IMG/VR virus record: IMGVR_UViG_3300024264_000056
Span: 1-47,309 of that record
Strand: one strand, 5' to 3'
Length of the DNA stretch: 47,309 nt
Origin: a virus
A program made the position numbers and the translations under genes. Positions within the stretch are counted from its first letter, which is position 1. Every line of letters starts with the position of its first letter. Positions 16,801 through 24,593 of the stretch are shown here, piece by piece. The notes beneath the pieces are model-generated. The model had not been told where the DNA came from and made no database searches. It saw nothing but the letters and a program-made list of their open reading frames with translations.

Positions 16801-19075
16801 AATTCCCTAATCCTAAACCAATTCTTGCGTTGTGTGCACTTGTAGCACCAGTACCACCTTCTGCTATTGCTAGTGCAGTTCCAAGAGTAAGACTACCTGG
16901 AATATCTACAACACCACTTGAGTTTATAAAAATTCTTTTAGCACCTGCTGTAATCAATGATATTTGGTCATTGCCATAAGTAGCATTATCTCCAAAAGTT
17001 ATAGCTGCAGGACTACTACCAGTTTCATTTTGATTAACTATACCTCTCAACATAATATATCCTGAAGTTGACATACTTGGGTCTCCAGTCAAAAATGAAG
17101 AAGTCGTTCCAGTAGATAATCCAAGATTTGCTCTAGCTGCACTTGCACTTGTTGCACCAGTACCACCTTCTGCTATTGCTAATGCTGTACCAAGTGTTAA
17201 AGCTCCAGTAACATTTAATGCTCCATTGACAGTTGCACCTGTATTAGTAGTTTCAAATTTTAAACCATTGTTGTAATAAAGTTTTGCACCAGCATTTCCT
17301 GTAAGTACTAATGCATCGTGAAACACACTGCCAAGTGGATTGTGGTGTCTAATTCTAAAAGTATTACTATTTTCTAAAGTTTCTACATCAATAATTTTAT
17401 TACCATTGCCAGTAAAGTTTAGTTCACCTGTTAAATCAATTTGACTTCCATAAAGAACAGAATCTACAGTAATTGTGCTATCAAAATCTACATGACCAGT
17501 AAATGTACCAGTACCTGCAACGTGTAACTTTGTACCAGGTGATGTAATTCCTATACCGACTGAGCCACTTGTTGCTGAATCTCTTTGTATTGTAAGTATA
17601 TCTGTATCTTCACCACTTCCACTATATCCAAATCTTAAAGTATTTTCTCCTGATGGTGCATAAATAGCAAAATCATCTGTTTCGCCACCTGAACCTTCAA
17701 AAGCAATATGAGGGTCAGAAATAGTAGCTGAAGTATGTTTGATTTCAAGTTTACCTGCAGGTGATGCAGTTCCTATTCCGACATCTCCTACAAAATAATG
17801 TTCTGTGCTTGAACTGCTACCATAAGTAGCCAATGTGCCTGAATATGGTTTAAAAGCATCTGAAAATACTGCTGTTCTTAAATATGCAGTACCTACTAAA
17901 TCTAAATCAGCTGTAGGACTTGTTGTACCAATCCCAACTCTATGATTATCTCCAGTTATATTTAATACATACTCTAAAGTACCACTACTATCTTCAGTTC
18001 CAAATTGTAGTTTGCTACCATGTGCTTGATTTCTTATTAAGAAATTCCCAGTTTGATTTTGTATCCAAGTATGTGCAGAATCATGAAATAGTTCTAAATC
18101 ATTACCTTCTCCAATAGATAGCTTTTGATTATCATTTGCTAATTTAACTCTTGCATTATCACTTGCATCTATTCTTATAGCAGTTTTTGCAACAGTATCA
18201 TCAACGACTTGGAAAAACATATCTTGATTATTTGAACTGTTTTTAATAACCATGCTTCCTGCACCAGCATTTTCAATAGTAAGTCCATCATTAAAGTTTG
18301 TAATGTTAGATGTAGTAGAACTCCTATAAAGTCTTAAATCTTGGTTTGCACCTATGCTTAATTGTTGAGTGTCATTAGGTAGTCTTATTCTACCTTCTGC
18401 ACTTGCATCTATTTTTAATGCAGTAATAGTTTGACCACCATCGTTTACTCTAAGAATTATATCTTTATCTTGTGCATTATTTGCTATATAAAATTCAGTT
18501 CCAGTATCTTTTTCTAAATATGTTGCTGCTGCACCATTAAGGTTTACTACTGTATTAGTTCCACTTCCCTCAGTTACTGTTAAAACACCATCTAGAGTTA
18601 ATGTGCTTCCATCAAAAGTAAGGTTAGATTCTACTGTTGCAGTAGACGCACTATGTCTAGTTAGTAAACCATCAGTAGTAGTTCCTGACATACCAATTGG
18701 AACAGTTGAGGATAATATAAACCCAGCACTACTACCATCAAAAACAATAGGCTTACCTGTATCATTCATACCTAAACTTCCTATATTGATAGCAGCTAAA
18801 TCATCTAATACAGCATCAGAAGCTTGAAGCCCACTAATCCTAGAAGTCACATGGTCATATATTTGGTCACCAGTTGCTAATGTAGTAGCACCGTTTGATA
18901 CTGCTGCAGTTGTAACTGTAGAACCAGTAATTTCAACTATTTCTTGACCAGATGAATTTGTAGGGTCATGAATATACAGCTTATTAGCTGCATGGTCATA
19001 TGCTAGTTCATATTGAGCTAAATTACTAGTAGTGGGTGTACCACTACCACGTTTAATTTTAATTACATTAGACAT
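13895..19075 (-). CDS. Giant tail fibre with C-terminal S74 intramolecular chaperone
   Basis: 1,726 residues. The N-terminus (I-K-I-K-R-G-S-G-T-P-T-T) matches fibre modules that bind the tail. The body is beta-rich with repeated blocks such as L-G-T-A-L-A-I-A-E-G-G-T-G-A-T-S, present twice, and H-V-G-I-G-T-x-S-P-like repeats. The last 99 residues are a peptidase S74 chaperone domain: S1628-D-A-R-L-K1633, then G-V-I-A-Q-E-I-E-K-I-I-P-E-V-V, and a final coiled coil. In the known family the Ser/Lys pair cuts the chain just before the Ser after trimer folding. The ripe fibre would thus end at residue 1627. Confidence 0.9.
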   Translation of the reverse strand: MSNVIKIKRGSGTPTTSNLAQYELAYDHAANKLYIHDPTNSSGQEIVEITGSTVTTAAVSNGATTLATGDQIYDHVTSRISGLQASDAVLDDLAAINIGSLGMNDTGKPIVFDGSSAGFILSSTVPIGMSGTTTDGLLTRHSASTATVESNLTFDGSTLTLDGVLTVTEGSGTNTVVNLNGAAATYLEKDTGTEFYIANNAQDKDIILRVNDGGQTITALKIDASAEGRIRLPNDTQQLSIGANQDLRLYRSSTTSNITNFNDGLTIENAGAGSMVIKNSSNNQDMFFQVVDDTVAKTAIRIDASDNARVKLANDNQKLSIGEGNDLELFHDSAHTWIQNQTGNFLIRNQAHGSKLQFGTEDSSGTLEYVLNITGDNHRVGIGTTSPTADLDLVGTAYLRTAVFSDAFKPYSGTLATYGSSSSTEHYFVGDVGIGTASPAGKLEIKHTSATISDPHIAFEGSGGETDDFAIYAPSGENTLRFGYSGSGEDTDILTIQRDSATSGSVGIGITSPGTKLHVAGTGTFTGHVDFDSTITVDSVLYGSQIDLTGELNFTGNGNKIIDVETLENSNTFRIRHHNPLGSVFHDALVLTGNAGAKLYYNNGLKFETTNTGATVNGALNVTGALTLGTALAIAEGGTGATSASAARANLGLSTGTTSSFLTGDPSMSTSGYIMLRGIVNQNETGSSPAAITFGDNATYGNDQISLITAGAKRIFINSSGVVDIPGSLTLGTALAIAEGGTGATSAHNARIGLGLGNLAELSSVDAATITDNSVGADELNVSGDGTNGQVLKSDGDGTFSWFSLPSTSNASTLDNLDSTQFLRSDADDQFSGDLISSARNKGVFGVYDSTKTDHIWSMGANYRNSSTGADFGSIYGLAYKHTNNTTGGTMGGGHQMVWCTNGTPRGSIGESRIWAQSGFFAAFNNGGSWDTNNAGALTFTAGASGTAYNVLRVDTDNGFKLQTLGGTGGTQRWYTSGSNYIQFSGTTITASLTGTASNATLLNNLGSGSFLRSDANDTASGQYSFTKVNDHAIKVGTIRGTVVGSQSGEYIQLYERVAIGSPSGWGSRNAPSFGLSTYGGADLATDTGDVTIGGNLKLTREKGLLWDYTPDTTRGGYIAHPGGGMYRTSEGNHTGAIAITLPSGGGPADMVSFWVDIFDYVSYESQSFYIAGYVYGTAGSNEWVNETALMLTPKANHARTVRFGHNGTNHVVYIGELADTWSYPQVTVRNVQVGYVSDVDLYNDNWDISFEASAFGNLDATYSGADTLPSAGKIKMADGTGKFVHNTTSSRDKIRVWNSSNYAIGMQSGNNYGGLANQYAMTFNMNDQSTRGFLWCDDGHGLSAGAMALTTDGKLTVAHSMRLGYGESDTTTPGASYKLDVSGNAYISGDLWVSQKLHTWSTPTGHVASMENNGTYLMMRNPEGNTCIFMGDSGDSRNVYDNGSHVFRALGGGSTYATLNSTGIEHTSSSAFTMGNIANKIRIQTDGVDDFSFLNTGNGYANTWANNVYAASKLETANYVQTNSNGALLRLVMSGWTNATTHDIIYNAYGTTLGDYTYLKSAGNTTTTHGMLLNSDNYLFWGRDNLTTGAVDNSATAPMTDVCMRVDANGNALFDGDVVAYSSTIASDARLKENVKDLDYGLKDVLDMRAVSFDWIDKRNGQHDIGVIAQEIEKIIPEVVVEVDTLNSDEDTHKTVDYGKLTSVLIKAIQEQQVQIDELKTKLGE

Positions 19076-19081
19076 ATATCT

Positions 19082-20026
19082 TTAATAATTACCGCAATCT
19101 ATGGTTGAACTTTCTAGTGTTGCTTTAAAATTACCATTTGAAACTTCAAAATACTGAGTAGTATCTAAATTTTGCCAAGTAATTTTAGGAGCTGAATTAT
19201 GTGTTCCTACACGAAATCCTGCATCTGCTACTCCTGTAGTAGTTGCTAATTGTGCATTTGCTGTTATATTACTAGCAACAGTAATCTGCTTATCTGCGAC
19301 AGCTAAATTTGTTGAATTAACAACAGTCTCTGTACCTCCAACTGTTATATCTCCAGTAATTGTTACGTCTCCTTGTAATGTTATACCACTTGCTATTTGT
19401 GTTCCTGTAATTGTTCCATTTGCTATATCAGCTGCTACAATAGTACCTTGAGCAATTTTTGCTGAAGTAACTGCGGAATCTGCAATCTTAGCATTAATAA
19501 CTGAGTTTGTAGCAAGTTCAGCTGAAGTAACATTTAGAGCTCTAATAGTAGCAGTAGTTACTGCTTCCGAACCAGCTTCTTGATTTAATTTATCGGTAGT
19601 AATAGCTTCATTATTTACTTTTGCAGTAGTAACAGCACTATTACCAAGTTTGTTTACTGTTACAGCACCGTTATTAATTTTATCTTCTGTTACTGCATTA
19701 TTTTCTATATTAGCTGCTTCTATTGCATTTGCTGCTATACTTACTACTCCATTTGTAGCGTCAAAGTCATCATTTACAAAAGCTGCTATACCTTTAGTAC
19801 TTCCATCATCATCTGCTACTGGTAAAGCTGCTATTATATTAGCTTGAATATCTACTGGTGCTGTTACATCAGAACTGTTTTTTCCACCAATATATAATTT
19901 TCCAGCAGACCCGTTATTGTTTAACCAACCCAATTCACCATAATCTAACGAACTAGACGCTCCACTACCTGAAGGTGCTGTCGTGCTATTATAGGCACTC
20001 TTTTTAATTAATATTGTATTCGCCAT
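19082..20026 (-). CDS. Tail-fibre module with repeated AVT/GTIT units
   Basis: 314 residues with AAGGAGAG upstream. The start resembles the large fibre's (I-L-I-K-K-S then a Ser/Gly-rich stretch and D-Y-G-E-L-G-W). Residues ~100-230 are short repeats (N-N-A-V-T-E-D-K-I-N, S-A-V-T-T-A-K-V-N, S-A-V-T-S-A-K-I-A) typical of left-handed beta-repeat fibre shafts. It is probably a second fibre or shaft segment joined to the 1,726-residue fibre 7 bases downstream. Confidence 0.8.
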   Translation of the reverse strand: MANTILIKKSAYNSTTAPSGSGASSSLDYGELGWLNNNGSAGKLYIGGKNSSDVTAPVDIQANIIAALPVADDDGSTKGIAAFVNDDFDATNGVVSIAANAIEAANIENNAVTEDKINNGAVTVNKLGNSAVTTAKVNNEAITTDKLNQEAGSEAVTTATIRALNVTSAELATNSVINAKIADSAVTSAKIAQGTIVAADIANGTITGTQIASGITLQGDVTITGDITVGGTETVVNSTNLAVADKQITVASNITANAQLATTTGVADAGFRVGTHNSAPKITWQNLDTTQYFEVSNGNFKATLESSTIDCGNY

Positions 20027-20088
20027 TACACTCTCCTTTTAAAAGGCTCCGCCTTCTATTGTTTCTGTATCTAATACTACACCACTTT

Positions 20089-20307
20089 CTACACAAAAGT
20101 AACCGTGTCTCCCGATACGCTTGTTGTTATCCCTGCTCCCCCCGTTAGGGTCAAAGTCTCGTTGTTTGTAATTTGTGACGTACCAGTATCTCCAGCTGCA
20201 TTAAATGCACTAAAAGCTGCAGCAGTTGTGTTTTTGTTAACTGTAACTACAGATTGCTTTTTAACTACACTTACTTTGTTGTCGTTTTTAACTACTGTTA
20301 CACTCAT
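20089..20307 (-). CDS. Small tail-fibre-like protein, possibly continuing in the -1 frame
   Basis: 72 residues. It overlaps the stop of the 117-residue gene by 4 bases (ATGA). Residues ~40-71 carry a fibre motif (A-A-G-D-T-G-T-S-Q-I-T-N, L-T-L-T-G-G-A-G-I-T-T). It stops at TAG right after G-D-T-V-T-F-V. A -1 shift at the CTTTTG run would extend it by 18 residues, to a TAA at 20039-20041 beside the next ribosome-binding site. See the separate finding. Confidence 0.7.
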   Translation of the reverse strand: MSVTVVKNDNKVSVVKKQSVVTVNKNTTAAAFSAFNAAGDTGTSQITNNETLTLTGGAGITTSVSGDTVTFV

Positions 20308-20657
20308 GAGTATGTCACTCTTTCAATTACTTCTATATTTCCCTCTAAATCTCTTGTAGTCTCAGTTCCTATTGTTCTAAATATATCATATATTAAATTA
20401 TCACCTGGTAAAGCTGCTGTTTGAGTTTCCGTTAAACTAAACACAACTTCACCGTTTGCAAGATTATTTCCACTTTTTGCAAATGTTATAGGAGTTCCAC
20501 TTATTGCTATTGCATCTGTTTCTGGACTTCTTCTAATCTTAGAAGTAAAAGTAGCATTTGTTAAATTAATTGCTGTCCCTGCTGCATTTGTTAAAGTAAC
20601 CTCTAAACTAAAATCAACGCCTTGCTCTATAACTAAATTATGTTTTGCTGCTGCCAT
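20304..20657 (-). CDS. Small beta-sandwich-like structural protein
   Basis: 117 residues, Thr/Asn/Ile rich. The pattern I-E-Q-G-V-D-F-S-L-E-V-T-L-T followed by A-I-N-L-T-N-A-T-F-T-S-K-I-R-R resembles small beta-sandwich baseplate or tail proteins (BppU-like upper domains). A 4-base overlap couples it to the next gene. The role is inferred. Confidence 0.75.
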   Translation of the reverse strand: MAAAKHNLVIEQGVDFSLEVTLTNAAGTAINLTNATFTSKIRRSPETDAIAISGTPITFAKSGNNLANGEVVFSLTETQTAALPGDNLIYDIFRTIGTETTRDLEGNIEVIERVTYS

Positions 20658-20665
20658 ATTTTCCC

Positions 20666-21079
20666 CTACATACTGTGTTGATTAATTGAATAATTAGAAT
20701 CATCTTTACCACGATTCTTGTATTTTTTAGCCATCATTGTACATTCTTTATATTCAGCTTTATAATACATTGCTTGTTGTATTTCTCCTGCAGAAGCGTG
20801 TAATTGCTGTAATACTCTGTACATTGGAGCTTCATGAAATTCTGATGGAAAAGAAGGAGATTCACCTAAATCTACTGAAGCTACATTACCCGTTGTAAAT
20901 CTTAATCCTTTTTTAGCATAATGGATACGTATAGTATCACCTGTTGTTAACTCGCTACTATCAAGAGAAGTTAATTTGTCTTTTACATAATCCCACTTAG
21001 CAATAATTAAGGCATAATCTCTTAGAGTATATACTAAATCATTAGTTGGCCAATCAAAATTCTTTGCTACATCTGTCAT
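20666..21079 (-). CDS. Probable tail or connector protein
   Basis: 137 residues, mixed composition, with a central segment D-T-I-R-I-H-Y-A-K-K-G-L-R-F-T. It overlaps the upstream gene by 4 bases. It belongs to the run of short coupled genes between capsid and fibres where short-tailed phages keep head-tail adaptors. No family is recognised. Confidence 0.75.
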   Translation of the reverse strand: MTDVAKNFDWPTNDLVYTLRDYALIIAKWDYVKDKLTSLDSSELTTGDTIRIHYAKKGLRFTTGNVASVDLGESPSFPSEFHEAPMYRVLQQLHASAGEIQQAMYYKAEYKECTMMAKKYKNRGKDDSNYSINQHSM

Positions 21080-21381
21080 GATATATCTGTCTCCTCTATA
21101 GTGCCTAAAAATCTTTTAATTTTTTTGTTGTTATAATCTACCCTATCAACAGATAATACGTCATCTATAGATAAAGATGTACTAGTTCCCTCTTTTACAA
21201 AATCACTAAATAAATATCTTCTTTTATCGTCTGCTGTAACAGTTGCAGTAGCTGTTCCTCTTAATAACTCAATTTCTGTTTCAAATTTATCTAAAGCTCT
21301 ATTAAGCATTAATCTAATTTGAGTTTCTCCTACTTGAGGAAAACTTTGCTGTATTGTTTCAATCATTTCTTTTTGTGTCAT
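21076..21381 (-). CDS. Probable head-tail connector protein
   Basis: 101 residues with 4-base overlaps on both sides. The helical N-terminus (M-T-Q-K-E-M-I-E-T-I-Q-Q-S-F-P-Q-V-G-E-T) resembles connector and adaptor proteins. The C-terminus is basic beta (V-D-Y-N-N-K-K-I-K-R-F). The role is inferred from place. Confidence 0.7.
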   Translation of the reverse strand: MTQKEMIETIQQSFPQVGETQIRLMLNRALDKFETEIELLRGTATATVTADDKRRYLFSDFVKEGTSTSLSIDDVLSVDRVDYNNKKIKRFLGTIEETDIS

Positions 21382-22007
21382 GCTTGTTCCTCTCTCTTAC
21401 CATAAGAAGCTATAAAGGTTCCTAAAGCACCTTGATACTCTCCTTGTAATAATTGTAAATCTGCCATTTTTAAATTATGTTCTTCAGTATCGTCTTGAAA
21501 CTCATTTAACTCAGAAATTCTAGCTTTAATTGCTGTTTTTAAAATAATTAAATGTTCTATTTCATCAGGAGCTCCAACAAAATTAGATAAATCATTATCA
21601 AATGTAATTGTTGGATAATTTACGTGTTCTACTTTACATAAAGATAAATGAGCTGGCTCTACAAAAACTTTACCACTAAATTTCCAATATACTGGAGATT
21701 CTGCTGTTGCTTCATAAATAGATTGAACGCCCGCATCTGTTGAAACATATCTTTGTCTATCTGCATATCTAACTTCTTTTGCTTCATATCCATTACGACT
21801 TACACCTAATATCCTAGAAGAAGTTATTGCTGCTCCATTTTGATTAGCATCTGTTGTTTCTACACTCATACTCCATAACATTTCTGGTGGTAATACATTA
21901 ATAATTTCTTTAGCTGCATCAGTTGCAAATTGTCCAATAGCAGTATTATCTACTACAATATTAGACAATAAGTCTAATAATCTACTCTTTATGCTTGTAG
22001 CTCCCAT
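21378..22007 (-). CDS. Probable head-tail adaptor (tail accessory) protein
   Basis: 209 residues. The N-terminal half is helical with P-P-E-M-L-W-S. The middle (Y-W-K-F-S-G-K-V-F-V-E-P) is strand-rich. The C-terminus is a helical pair ending G-T-F-I-A-S-Y-G-K-R-E-E-Q-A. This helix-strand-helix plan and the place after the capsid fit P22 gp4 or T7 gp11-type adaptors, but no signature residue proves it. It is coupled to the 57-residue gene by TAATG. Confidence 0.75.
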   Translation of the reverse strand: MGATSIKSRLLDLLSNIVVDNTAIGQFATDAAKEIINVLPPEMLWSMSVETTDANQNGAAITSSRILGVSRNGYEAKEVRYADRQRYVSTDAGVQSIYEATAESPVYWKFSGKVFVEPAHLSLCKVEHVNYPTITFDNDLSNFVGAPDEIEHLIILKTAIKARISELNEFQDDTEEHNLKMADLQLLQGEYQGALGTFIASYGKREEQA

Positions 22008-22180
22008 TATTGTATATTTCTTTTACGTGTTAAAAATTTATATCCACCAATAACGCCTATATTCTTTTTTTCTTTAGCTTTTTTTAATTTGCTATCAACA
22101 GGTCCATCTTTTTTGTTATCAGTACTATTTTTTCCTTTACCACTTGGATTATAATTGTCTGTCATACTTTTGTTTTTCAT
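22007..22180 (-). CDS. Small Lys-rich protein
   Basis: 57 residues, roughly a quarter Lys, with Asn, Gly and Ser. ATG at 22180 has GGAG upstream (the coding strand reads AAGGAGAGTAAC before ATG). It ends at TAATG with the adaptor gene. It lies just after the capsid gene and its hairpin. The function is unknown. Confidence 0.65.
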   Translation of the reverse strand: MKNKSMTDNYNPSGKGKNSTDNKKDGPVDSKLKKAKEKKNIGVIGGYKFLTRKRNIQ

Positions 22181-22208
22181 GTTACTCTCCTTTTATTTAA
22201 AATTCTTT

Positions 22209-22232
22209 GGGGGAGTATATTGCAACTCCCCC
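22209..22232. terminator. 8-bp GC hairpin after the capsid gene
   Basis: GGGGGAGT (22209-22216) pairs perfectly with ACTCCCCC (22225-22232) around an 8-base loop, in the 67-base gap after the capsid stop. No long T run follows on the minus strand. It may reduce read-through or protect the capsid mRNA 3' end rather than act as a full terminator. Confidence 0.6.
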
Positions 22233-22247
22233 TTGTTTATTTAACTA

Positions 22248-23684
22248 TTAGTTAAATTTAAGTACAGCATGAGTTTCTGGTAAAGAAATTTCAAGACCTG
22301 CTTCTGTAAGAACCATGTCTTTTCTTCCATCAACGTCATTGTTTTGTACGTTAGTGATAATTTGTGTGTCTCTTGACTCACCGTTACCAACTAATGGTCT
22401 ATATGCTACATTGTCCATATCGATTGCTACCGCATGGTTAGCCCATGGTCCTCTTAGTAGAGGTTCCATAACGAAGTTCAATTTACCATATAATGTGTCT
22501 ATTGAAGTTACAGGTACACCTTCAAAGGTTCCTGCCTTCTTCTCTAAACCTACTCTGTATCCACTGCTAGATGACATAGCATTTCCTAAGAAAGACTGTC
22601 CACCTAGTTTGTTTAACCAGTTCATGATATTTCTTGAAGCAAGAACAAGCTTATTACCGCCTGCTGCTGATTCTGGGTCAAAAATATCTGACATAGCGTC
22701 AACAAAAGTATCATACCCTGAGTTTGCATATGTAAACTGTTTAATGTTTCCATATGATTCAGTATAAGGTAAAATACCCCATGTTTTACGTAATGGTCCA
22801 GCAGCAGCTGATTCATCAGCAGAGCCATATCCAAATAGTAAAGCATTTTCAATGTCCATTTTGTGTTCCATTAGTTTCTCTTGATACACTCTCATGTATT
22901 CATTAGCGTCACCTCTGTAGCGTGTAGCTAAAGAAGTTCCTGAAAATAGAGGTACACCAGTTTTAAAGATTTGGCAATAGCCTTCTCTTGAATAAAACTC
23001 GTCTCTCCATCCATCAGGAGCTGTTCCACCTTCAGCGTGAGCTGAGCCGATGATTTGTGCTTCTGCATCATCTGCAATCTTAATCAAAGTAGTAGCTATT
23101 ACATCAGTAATAGTAATAGCTCCACCTGCTTGGGTTTCACTTAATGCTGCGTCTAAACTACCTTGTGTTGCTGTAGGTACTCTAGTAGCACCTAAGAAGT
23201 CTGCACTAAGGCCAGTATCTACTGAGTTATGAGAAACTGCTGTAATACGATAATATAAAATTATCGGTGTTGCAGAACCGCCACTTAAAGTCTCAGTACC
23301 TTGAACTGCAAATGTTTGTCCAACAGTTGCAAATTCCATTTTAGCTCCTACTCCATCTTTTCTTCCAGTTACATCGTAATCAACATCAAAGTTCTTATCA
23401 ACTATAGCCATATTAGCTACTGAACCTACTGTTGAACCATCTAAAACTGTAAGAAGCGCTTTCTTTTTAAAGTTACGTCTTTGCCATTGATGTCTTTTTT
23501 CAAGAAACTTGAATACAGGGTCATCGGTTGGTTTTTTAGCAACCTTAGAAAGATATGCGAAGAATGGTGAAGAAGCTGGGTTTAACTCGGCAACTCTTTC
23601 GCCAAAGTTAAACACTCTTCTAATATCATTAATACTTTCTCCTTGTGGACCAGCACTAATGTTTTGTGAATATATGTTCGCCAT
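22248..23684 (-). CDS. Major capsid protein
   Basis: 478 residues with AGGAGA upstream. It follows the scaffold gene, and its gene is bounded by a hairpin, as high-output capsid genes often are. The N-terminus (N-I-S-A-G-P-Q-G-E-S-I) and later L-M-E-H-K-M-D-I-E-N-A-L-L-F-G fit HK97-fold coat proteins of podoviruses. So does the end with A-Y-R-P-L-V-G-N-G-E-S-R-D-T-Q. Assignment rests on gene order, size and these patterns. Confidence 0.88.
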   Translation of the reverse strand: MANIYSQNISAGPQGESINDIRRVFNFGERVAELNPASSPFFAYLSKVAKKPTDDPVFKFLEKRHQWQRRNFKKKALLTVLDGSTVGSVANMAIVDKNFDVDYDVTGRKDGVGAKMEFATVGQTFAVQGTETLSGGSATPIILYYRITAVSHNSVDTGLSADFLGATRVPTATQGSLDAALSETQAGGAITITDVIATTLIKIADDAEAQIIGSAHAEGGTAPDGWRDEFYSREGYCQIFKTGVPLFSGTSLATRYRGDANEYMRVYQEKLMEHKMDIENALLFGYGSADESAAAGPLRKTWGILPYTESYGNIKQFTYANSGYDTFVDAMSDIFDPESAAGGNKLVLASRNIMNWLNKLGGQSFLGNAMSSSSGYRVGLEKKAGTFEGVPVTSIDTLYGKLNFVMEPLLRGPWANHAVAIDMDNVAYRPLVGNGESRDTQIITNVQNNDVDGRKDMVLTEAGLEISLPETHAVLKFN

Positions 23685-23703
23685 AATAATCTCCTATTTA
23701 GGG

Positions 23704-24579
23704 TTAAAAGATGTTACGCTTGTTAAAATCTCCTAGCATAGCATCCATCATTTTTTCTTCTACGTTTTTACTTGGCGACTGTACGCTTGAACCTTGTTGC
23801 ACCCCTATTGGCTTCGGGATAGACAATTTTTGATTTCTTTGTGCCATTAGTTGTTGTTTCTCTTGAGCTTTTGTGCTGATTTGTTCAGCTTGCGGGGTAT
23901 TCCCCATGTTCATTTGATGTAACTTAACTAAATTGTCCAAAGACAATGATTCAGGTGAACTCATCTGAGAAACAAAGTCATTAGCTTGTTGAGGAGTATA
24001 ATTATACCTAGTTTGCAACTCTGTCAAGGTTTCTTGATGTTGTTGTCTAGCAAATTGCTCTTCTTTAGCTTTTGTCATTTGTTCGTCTCTGACTTCATCT
24101 TTCTTCATTATAAAATCACTCATCTCTTCTAGATAGCTTTCTTTTGCTTGCATATAGCTAGCAGAAGAACTATCTGGGTCGGCTAAGGCCTCAGAATAAT
24201 CATAGTCTGCTGGTTTCACGGGCTTAGTAGGTTTAACTAAAGTAGGTTCCTTAGTTTCCTGCTGAGGTTTAACAGATTTAGATGTTAAAACTTCTACTTG
24301 AGCTTTTAGTGCTTCCATTTCAGCTTTAGTCTTATCTGCTTGTGATTGCCAGTATTGAAATTGACTATCATCTTCTTTTGCGTCCACATTATCAAGAGCG
24401 TTTACAGGTTCACTTTCATTAACAAGGGCTTGCTCTTCTTGAATTACTCCTTCTGTACTAAAGGGGTCTTGTCCTTTTGGAGCGAACACTTCTTCAAAAA
24501 TGTCTGCTTGCATATCACTCGACTCTACAGTCTGGTCTTGTGAGTTCTCTTCTAATATATTGCTTGTATCTTGTTCCAT
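23704..24579 (-). CDS. Scaffolding protein
   Basis: 291 residues, acidic N-terminal half, Gln/Glu/Lys-rich and mostly helical. It has a coiled coil at ~75-100, a Lys/Pro linker at ~105-125 and a basic C-terminus, the usual site of coat binding. Placed between portal and capsid, as in P22-like head operons. It directs capsid assembly and leaves or is degraded during maturation. Confidence 0.82.
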   Translation of the reverse strand: MEQDTSNILEENSQDQTVESSDMQADIFEEVFAPKGQDPFSTEGVIQEEQALVNESEPVNALDNVDAKEDDSQFQYWQSQADKTKAEMEALKAQVEVLTSKSVKPQQETKEPTLVKPTKPVKPADYDYSEALADPDSSSASYMQAKESYLEEMSDFIMKKDEVRDEQMTKAKEEQFARQQHQETLTELQTRYNYTPQQANDFVSQMSSPESLSLDNLVKLHQMNMGNTPQAEQISTKAQEKQQLMAQRNQKLSIPKPIGVQQGSSVQSPSKNVEEKMMDAMLGDFNKRNIF

Positions 24580-24593
24580 TTTATTTCCTAACG

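Noticed and set aside
22315-22767. Plus-strand frame of 150 codons opposite the capsid gene
   Set aside because: Antisense to a well-supported capsid gene; no leader or coupled genes.
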